Shown here in pieces: positions 55,801 to 64,000 of a stretch of DNA of 64,000 nucleotides. The notes under the pieces are model-generated. The model searched no databases. It was given only the letters and a program-made list of their open reading frames with translations, and was not told the origin of the DNA. Every line of letters starts with the position of its first letter. Position 1 is the first letter of the stretch. The stretch comes from Lunularia cruciata (Eukaryota; Streptophyta; Marchantiopsida; Lunulariales; Lunulariaceae), in the NCBI GenBank assembly GCA_948567375.1, contig OX419755.1, forward strand, positions 53,586,291 through 53,650,290, given 5' to 3'. The position numbers and the translations under genes are program-made.

Positions 55801-56860
55801 GCTATTGCAATCACTTGAACCAACTTGGTAAAAGCCACTAGAACGATCTACCTAAAAGAAATCTCTAAGATGCCCATACACCATCCTTGACAAGCCTCTT
55901 GAAGACTGGCAAGGGGCAGTACACAATGCTTTTGCAAAAAGTGACCTATTAAGACATAAAGTTGCTCAAGTTGACAATCTAAGACATTTGATTGTATTCT
56001 TCTCTTGCCATAGGATGTAGTAATCATAGTAAAGAGATAGTATCATTAGTGAGAGTAGAAATAGACAAATTGTGAAGCACTTGTGTTGGTTGCTCTACTA
56101 AACTTTCCCACTTGATCCAATGTCATGCACCGTCGTAATCAAGTGGACTTTGTGGTTTCTTGTGGTAGAACATGTCTATTGAAACATGCAGCCCTAATAG
56201 ACTCCACCTATAGGGCAGCCCAATCTCAGCTTGGAACCAACAAATTCTAGGAACCAACAAATTCTAGTAACCATCTCTCTATGCCCCACATATCTCCCTC
56301 TTGCATATCAAAGACACCATCAAAGGAGTAAGAAGGATAAGACCCATGCTAACTCATCCAAGGAATCATATGCCAAACAATCAAGTGGTAGGCAAAAATC
56401 ATGTCTACCCTCATCATGGAGTATGTAGTGTAGCCCATGGAATAGATATGGACATGGAAAACTAGTCTCAATTACAACCGGCTTGAGATGCTAACCACTC
56501 CCACAACTCGATCAATATCCCCATAATTGTCAACAAAGGAATAGAGGAAGCATTCGTAGTCTTGAGTGTCACCATTGTCAATGTGGTTGTTCACCTCACA
56601 TGAGCATCCCAAGTGGTCCAATCATAATCATTATGCATCCTTCTCACATGGGTCTTTACATCTTGCAAGGTAAACCACCAATGATACACCAGGCATGGTG
56701 TATCCCAAGCCACTCTAAGCGGTCCCCATGGGCATAAGAATAATAACAATAACACATGATGTTCTTCCTCATATCTCTCCATGCATGAAAAACCACAACC
56801 CCTCACATCCCAACTCACATGAACAAATGATATCTCTCCAAACCCCAAAACTATAAACCT
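52830..56860 (-). mobile_element. Decayed LINE with restriction-like endonuclease end, split by a solo LTR
   Basis: Sense strand is minus. From 5' to 3': a zinc-finger-like start with HVRRMHNDYDWTTWDAH (about 56.6-56.85 kb); reverse transcriptase pieces LIPFVQSFYGF, a GNPLGGPLFAMAHF block at about 55.36 kb (the usual GTRQGDPLGG motif) and FLDVFLVEDILYMDD/HPLLGDPHVPFGILSS (about 54.95-55.1 kb); then, beyond an inserted LTR, TPIAFLSSW (about 53.99 kb) and a C-terminal nuclease-like domain (FTDVVVMDLMRDAVLEGVI, FVPLVLELYGVMYM; about 53.11-53.37 kb); then the 3' tail ending near 52830. The site that should read ADD reads ASN, and stops are frequent, so it is dead. This kind of RT is widespread in bryophyte and lycophyte genomes. 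Confidence 0.75.
54019..54764 (-). repeat. Old solo LTR of the chromovirus family inside the LINE
   Basis: 746 bp aligned end to end with the 742-bp LTR at 11788-12529, with TGTAAT ... GGTATTACA ends and the same internal half-duplication, but roughly a quarter of positions differ. LINE similarity resumes on both sides (GLLYTEET to the right, TPIAFLSSW to the left). No element interior is attached, so it is a solo LTR. A target duplication is no longer recognisable. Confidence 0.82.
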
Positions 56861-59800
56861 TCATAACTTCCAATTCCCATCTTACAAAATTTCAAATTGA
56901 GTTCTCGTGGAACTAGAAGCATAAAAAACAAGAGATTATAATTGAAAATTCATGAACAATCATTCTTAATGTGAAATAATCACTCTACACCATACAAACC
57001 TTAAATTATTCAAAGCTTTCTATTTGATTCTCCATGGCTTTCAATTTATGTACCAATGGAACCAAAATTCAAAACAAACAAATCAACTATTCACTCAATA
57101 TAATTTAAGTATATATACTTCATTGTTGACAAAGAGAGTTCTTTAACACACTAGTAAAGATACATCTAACTCTTTATCTTGATATCCTTTTATAAATCAT
57201 CTATGAAGTTCATTTAAATATCTATATTCATCAATTTAGATGGTTCTTTTATTGCATTACATACATAACAACACGCCTTTTAACTTTCCCCATAATGACA
57301 AGCACTTGCATTGTTCCATTATTATGGTTAGCAATAACCTTTCTTAATTTTTGCTAAATCTCATGAGTCTCAACTATTTTTAATAAAGTATCATTTATTT
57401 CCACTACATATGATAGTAATAAGCTTTATTGAACAACAAAACAATAAATTTATGAGTCCAGTCTTTATTCATTAGTACAACATTCTCTCATTCTTGCTGA
57501 AGTCTCATCAATGCTAATTGTTATGCAATGGATTTACATGTCTTTACTCATATCTGTTGTAATTATTGGGCTATCTTTTCACCTAAGTTTTCAATTAAAT
57601 GATGCAATGATATCTTTTACATGTATACACATTAAAATAATATAAATTTGTTGTATTTTAGAGAAAGATGTATCTTGGAGGTTTTTTTCTAGCATAATTT
57701 ACACTATTTGGTGTTCTTTAAGCATACATTTAAAACCTTGCATTACACGCAAATTCTTATAGAGTAATTATCTTCAATCCATTCATTAATTTAACAAAGA
57801 AAAGATAACATTAAGAGTTAACTAGAGATCCGTTGAAGATAAAGTAGTATCAATGCTATGTTGAAACTTATTTATTCATATAATGTTAATTAGTGGCTTT
57901 ATTGAAGTATATTTATAGAATTATTCATCAATGTATGAAAATATTTGCTTCACTTGTTACCACTAGATAATTAAGACACACTCAATCTTAGCTTTTACTA
58001 CCCTCACCAAGGATAATATAACTTTTGAATTGCTAATGGAGGCTACTTAGAATCATCTAACTTAGTATAAGGGTATTTAAGTGTCAAGGAGCAAATGTAC
58101 ATTTTTTCCTACTACTCCAATTTTGGAAAAAAAACTTGGAGTTGCATAGGAAATAATATTTTTTAGTAGTGGTTAGATATTCAAACACTGTAATTTTCTT
58201 ATATTTTTTTTTATCTCAAATTATAATATAGAAATGTAAGGAACATTCTTGTATCAAAAATTTAGAAATAAAGGTGTGATAGAATATATAAGCTAAATTT
58301 GTCATTAATAATTTCATTAAGTGAAAATACTCTTGTCTCAATTTGAAAGATACAAAAGTAAAAATAAAATATTTGTCCTCCACCTAACTTTTATATATTA
58401 AGAAAGTTGATTTGAAAATTTTGCACCAAATGGATAAGAAAGATTATATTTTCTCACTTTAAGAAGTCATCCTAGAGTTAATTGTGTTCTCCAACAAATT
58501 TCATTCACCTTGTTCTTAAAATTATAATGTCCTTACTGAGTTAACTATATTTAATATATATTCCTATTATGATACTAAGTACTTGGCTTATAATATAATG
58601 CATGTTGTACTATTCATTTGATAGATAACGATCTAATTATGCAATAGATATAAACATAATAAGTTTTCTGTTTAACATAAACTATAGATACTTCTTTAGT
58701 TATATACATTTCTCTTTTTATAAAATATATTTGTAAATTCCACTTCCATGCATAATATATTATATATGTTCTATAAGCACTATATTTTCTTTAGACATGC
58801 AAATTTTTTGATCAATATTGTAAATAAAATGAAACACACAATATGTGGCATAAAAGTAAAACATAACCAATGTTTATTATATTCGTCCTCCATAATAAGG
58901 TTCAATATAGAATAATTAACTACTAATATTCATTAGTTAATAAGTTCTTTGGTGAATCTATTTTAAGATAAATAAGTTTAAATTTGTATAGTTTAATGCA
59001 TGATGCAGCTTATAGTAGAAGTGAAATATCTTAAAATTTTATTTTCTTATGTTTTAAGCTTGTTTTTTAATTTTAATATTTTATATGCTAGCTTACATCT
59101 TTCTAACATATATTTTATTATTTCATATCTAAGAAGGTAAGATTATGAATGTAAATGTACCTAATTAAGTCATAGTATGTGATATTTTGCCTATTTTGAT
59201 GCTTTAACCTAGTTTCTTAATGATAAGATAGGCAATTCAAACTATTGATGGACAGATTATTAAGTTGTCAACCAATCATTACTTTAAAGTATATGGTAAT
59301 TAAATCAACTAAAACTAATCATTATCAAATCCATATTAGTAATAGTGAGTGTTTTCTATAACTTGAGATTAATTATAATATAACTTGTGAAATACAAGCT
59401 TACTTTTCTCTTGATTTCTTGCACTTTCTTAGAGAAATATCTAACTATAATGACTGAAAATTATAAAATTTTGATATAGGGATTGATTTTTGCTGGTTTT
59501 ATTGAGCTAAACTATAACATTCAATGTTTTCTTTATGACATGAAGACTTTGTTTACTTTCTAATCATACCTTAAAGAATCCACATTCTAACTAATTTTAT
59601 GTAGTTTGTAAATAATATACATAATGTATGTATTGATGGTATATATATTTTGATGTATATAGAGTATAAACATGTAAAATGTAATGTAGTGGATTCCTAA
59701 AAATATTTGTATTGTTTTGCATAGTTGGCAATACTCTTAAAATACATTAATATCCTGAAATATATAATAAAATCTCTTCTTATTTACCACTAAAATAATA

Positions 59801-61616
59801 TAATATTTAGCATCAATATGCACATTGATCTTCAAGGAGCCTCGCAAAACCTATCTTAGCTTTATTCAGATTTTCTATCTTATTAGTTAGCATTGTTTAT
59901 TTACCTTATAAAGTCTAAACGTAGTATAGTTTACTGTAATAAGAATAGAACACATCTTTTGATCAATAATCAAATCTATTGCTAACTATTCTTTGTGAAT
60001 AATGAAATATAAACATTGATTATTTAAGTAAATTTAATGAATTATAATATGTATTTTATTTCAAAGAAAGAAAGATGTATGAATTATAATCTCATTTGCA
60101 AATATAAAGATGACTGTCCCACAAAACCTATTATAACCAACTAAGCATATTATATATTAATACATTAAAATTACAAAATATATAATTATATTATATTAGA
60201 TAAATTTTTATCTTGTAAAGCTTTGTAATATGAAAATTCATAATAATTAAATCATAATTTTTTTAATTAATTTAAAAGTTGTTGTTTTCCTTTTTAATAA
60301 ATTATGCAAAATATTAAAATATTTCACATGAGAATAAAAAGCTTCAAATTATATATCCAAAATATGTAAGGAGACCTTCAAACAAGGAATGTTATACTTA
60401 ATTGTTTGAGTGTATATATCTATATAAAACTCTTGATCTTATGCGTATGTATGTTTCACACTATTTAATGTAGATTATCTATTTAAAGCATTCAAAAGTA
60501 TAAAATAAAGGCAAGAAGCATACACCAACATATATAACTACATATATGTATTAAAGTTTATACTTATATTATTCATTTGTTTATTCTTCTTCTTTGCATT
60601 ATATAAATAATAAAGCAATAATTTTATTAAAAAAATTAACATATGAAATTAGTATGAATAATCGTAATTCTATTGAATTTGTTAGACACTTCAATTTATT
60701 ATATATTCAACGTATTACCACCAAATTTAGTTAAGCCTAAGGTAAATTGTATAATACTAAATACTTTCAAAACTATAGTATTCTCAACAAATTTTGCTAA
60801 GTTCAGAAATTGCAACAAAGCTAGGTAAAACTTAAAATAGATTAATTACATTAGGTCAATATTCTACAAATTGCTTGATTAGTTAGAGTACAATTATCAC
60901 ATATATAATATTCAGATAAACTCCTCAAATAAATCCATTAACCAATATATGAACATATTATACATAAAATGAAATGTTTAAAATTATTATAGTCTTAAAA
61001 CTCCATAATCCACCAATGATGAGAACTGATTAATTATACACATCAATTAATTATGAACACCACTTTACCTTGATCGGATCTTACAAAAAATCAGATAAAA
61101 TGGCATAAGAAGTTATTTAGATGATGTTTTTGATAAGTTTCATTAAAATGATAGATAGCTACTCCACTAATTATATTTTACACTGATTTTATGAAATTAT
61201 ATGTAACAATATTCCATTCATTCCAAACTGTAGGACAAAATTTAAACATAAATTTAGCCTTAGACTGCCTTGCCTTCCTTGTTAAAACGAGCCTTCACTT
61301 GGCTAATTCTTCGATCTTCACTTAGCCTTAGAGATGGTACAAAATGTAGAAGTGATAGAGCAATGGACTTTAATTTTGACAACAAATTGGGTTTAGGTAA
61401 CTAGAGTATGATCATTGACTATCTGAATATCAATTATATATCATATTTATTATTTTTGTAAGATTTTAGCAAAAATATATAATTAAAATAAATATTGACA
61501 AGATATTAATTCAAAAGGAAATTTTATATTTATACATATATCTATAAGCATGTTAGGTTTGTAAGTGGCAAATCTTGACTGCAAGTTATTAAAATAATTT
61601 TTGGTTCTTTGTGTGA

Positions 61617-61653
61617 AATAAGATCTCTCATATTTCATATGAGAGATCTTATT
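61617..61653. repeat. Perfect hairpin, 17-bp arms
   Basis: AATAAGATCTCTCATAT, loop TTC, and the exact reverse complement. Outside a bulge the flanks AAAATAATT and AATTATTTT pair again, so the foldback extends to about 61590-61663. Confidence 0.9.
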
Positions 61654-63445
61654 AATTATTTTAAATAAATTAAAAACTCATATTTAATATGCATTTTTTT
61701 TAATAAACTAGAAAAAATCATAAATTTAAAATCTACAAATGCTATGCTGAGAAAATATCAAGTCGTTGAATAAGATGCGTGAAAATTAATATAAGACTAA
61801 TTATGTATGCTTTGAATCAATCTTGTATCTTATCTATTTACATAGTGAAATATGTTTTTAACTTCCTATTATATCTATTTAGAAGAAAGAATGAATGTAC
61901 TCTATCTTTTATAAAATATGTAACACCAAATAGATTTTTTTTCAATTAACTTTTTTTTCACTTAACTTGAACAATCACCTACGTGATTGTTCATGAATTA
62001 TTTTATAAGTTAATCTGATATTGTAAATTAAGTTCAAGACTATTGTACTAACTTGTATTCTTAATTATAACCTATAAACCATTAAATATTATATATATAA
62101 CATATACACACCCGATGGATGAGCGATTTTGACCTCTATTATTAACTGAAGAAAGATTATTTGTAACCTTGTTAGCTGGTCTTAAAAATCCAAAATTTTC
62201 TATTAAATTTTAGTTAATACCCTTGCTGTCTTAATAGAATGCAGAATTTAAAATAGGCTAATTGCGGCTTAAATATACATACTTAACAAATATAGATGAA
62301 CTTTACGAGGCTAGGTATATTAATCTCAACTATGCCGTCTAAACTAAAATTAAGGCTATATTATAACTATTTTAAGTGATAATGAGTGAAAGAATAACTT
62401 TACCGACCTTCATGAAAATCCATATTAATAAAAAAATTTAGATATATATGATTCAAAATACTTGTAAATATATGTTTGACTATCTTTGAGTATAATACCT
62501 TCTAATATTTAATTTATAAAAATGATGAATTCTCTAATATTATAATAAAATGATATATTCTAAACTTACGTGTATAAAATAGATTCCCACCATTATCAAA
62601 TAATCATAAATTATTCACAGATGTTCATTGTAAATTTGAATTTGAGAAATTATATAATAATCAATTTTGTAGGTCTGAATGTACATAATTAATGTTATTA
62701 GTTATGCAAGTAATTATTCTTAGTGAGGCTACTAACAAAGCTTATCATCTATAAATAAAAAATAGAGTATGAATTATAAATGAAGTTACTAAACAAGAAT
62801 ATAAATTAATAATAAAAGGAACTTAAAACCAATAAATGGTAACTATAGTCATAATATACAAACCCGTATAATACTAGATATCCATATAATATCAAAATGC
62901 ACTTGCTTAGAAAATGTGATACATATGGTTTGTAATGTGGTATTTTAAGATTGTTGAATAGTATTCATGCCACTTTTCGTAATTACCATCCTACTCAACT
63001 ATGTTTATATCATTTCCTATAAATACATATAAGTAAGATATCCTAAATTTAACATTAAAAATTAAAATTGAATCAAAGTTAAGCATCAATCATCCTTATA
63101 GACTCTCTCTCAAACACTTTCCTCTTGGGTAACCTAGTTAATCCTTTAGGTAGTCTTGTTGATTATTTAAAAACTAGAGGTAGAGGTAAAGGTAAAGTGA
63201 TTGAACTAAATTAATGTGAACATGTAGATATGACCAATAAGCACAAGGATTGCTACCTTGTATACTTAACTATTCAGACCTTATTACAAGAACATCTTGT
63301 TAAATATTCTAAGTATATAAAAAAACTAAGGAGTGTATTTTCTTCTTTTTGTAAGGAACTAGATCAAACACTATCATGAAGCATTAATATTTTAGATAAT
63401 AAAGATGAATTAAAGAATTGAAATCTAAAATTTGAATTAAGGTTT

Positions 63446-63733
63446 ATGGATAAAGTTATATTTGATGCTACTTGCATTGCCTATATTGAAACCATTGTTA
63501 AATATGGATATTATATTGCCACTCGATTTGATCATCATTTAACCTATAAAATCAAAACTATCACAACAATAATCTCTCAGATTATCTTAAGAGACAAGAA
63601 AGATAAAATGATATCTCAAGTTGATGTGATAGTTCTTAAGCATAAAAGAACTCCTATATTGAGTATAATAGTTTTATTATTATTAAAGGATGCTAGGAAT
63701 GGAATTGTAGCACTCAATCAACAAGTCACTTGA
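63446..63733 (+). other. Isolated 95-codon frame, unrecognised
   Basis: The only sizeable frame in the AT-rich region, Ile/Lys-rich, with no motif I recognise. Could be chance, or a decayed transposon gene. A preceding patch near 63150-63215 also reads through (LIDYLKTRGRGKGKVIEL), which hints at an old coding element. Confidence 0.25.
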
Positions 63734-64000
63734 GTATGAAATATAATCTCAAATTTAGACCAGATTAGCAATTTAGAGCTACATTTATAAGTATATTTAA
63801 AAACTAATACAAAAAATGAGTAGGTGACATTTATAGATAAATATAAGTTGATTATAAGAGCTAGATCCAACAACAATATATTAATAGAAAGAACATAGAA
63901 TCATAAGGATTCATTTGAGTTTAGTAATCTATTAAAAAAACACAATAAAGTGCTTATTTTTATGGGTCTAGAATATAAAATATGAAAGAAAATTCAAAGG

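Larger units (their letters stand above)
56861..64000. other. Very AT-rich, gene-free DNA
   Basis: From about 57 kb to the right edge the sequence is conspicuously rich in A and T, with almost no CpG and no frame showing a known domain. Scattered near-coding patches (63.4-63.7 kb) suggest heavily decayed repeats. A perfect hairpin sits at 61617-61653. No satellite unit is obvious by eye. Confidence 0.6.

Overview
The window is nuclear DNA from a land plant that is not a flowering plant. The best clue is an intact chloroplast flavodiiron gene (FLVB type, 29.4-33.8 kb), a family that angiosperms have lost. Introns are mostly 80-400 bp and genes sit close together where transposons are absent, which fits a bryophyte (moss or liverwort) better than a gymnosperm. 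The species cannot be named from sequence alone.

Layout. 0-8.2 kb is a compact gene block on the minus strand: the 5' part of a dienelactone hydrolase gene (running off the left edge) and a complete 13-exon NOC4 ribosome-biogenesis gene with a telo-box upstream. 8.4-28.7 kb is a transposon cluster: LINE 3' tails, a decayed Harbinger transposase, a fairly young Ty3/gypsy chromovirus with 5-bp target duplications, an older Ty3/gypsy fossil, a short LTR-PBS-PPT-LTR element, and a second Harbinger transposase facing a Myb/SANT-like partner gene. 29.4-43 kb is a second gene block: FLVB (plus strand) converges on a kinesin-13 gene (minus strand), with a perfect palindrome between them. 43-48.5 kb shows no gene I can support, apart from the GA-rich (transcript strand) 5' region of the kinesin gene, a TA microsatellite and two hairpins. 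48.5-51.4 kb holds an uncharacterised minus-strand gene for a cysteine-rich, single-pass membrane protein. 52.5-56.9 kb is a decayed LINE with a solo LTR inside it. 57-64 kb is very AT-rich DNA with no recognisable gene.

Host genes and their roles. The genes are unrelated housekeeping or photosynthesis functions and do not form a cluster: NOC4 acts in small-subunit ribosome assembly, FLVB in oxygen photoreduction downstream of photosystem I, and kinesin-13 in microtubule depolymerisation and cell-wall or spindle patterning. The most unusual points are a 27-unit, 319-residue repeat array inserted in the kinesin-13 tail, a one-base frame discrepancy in its motor domain, and the orphan cysteine-rich receptor-like protein. 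The transposons show layered insertion: one LTR family is represented both by a recent near-complete copy (LTRs about 2% apart) and by an old solo LTR lodged in a dead LINE.
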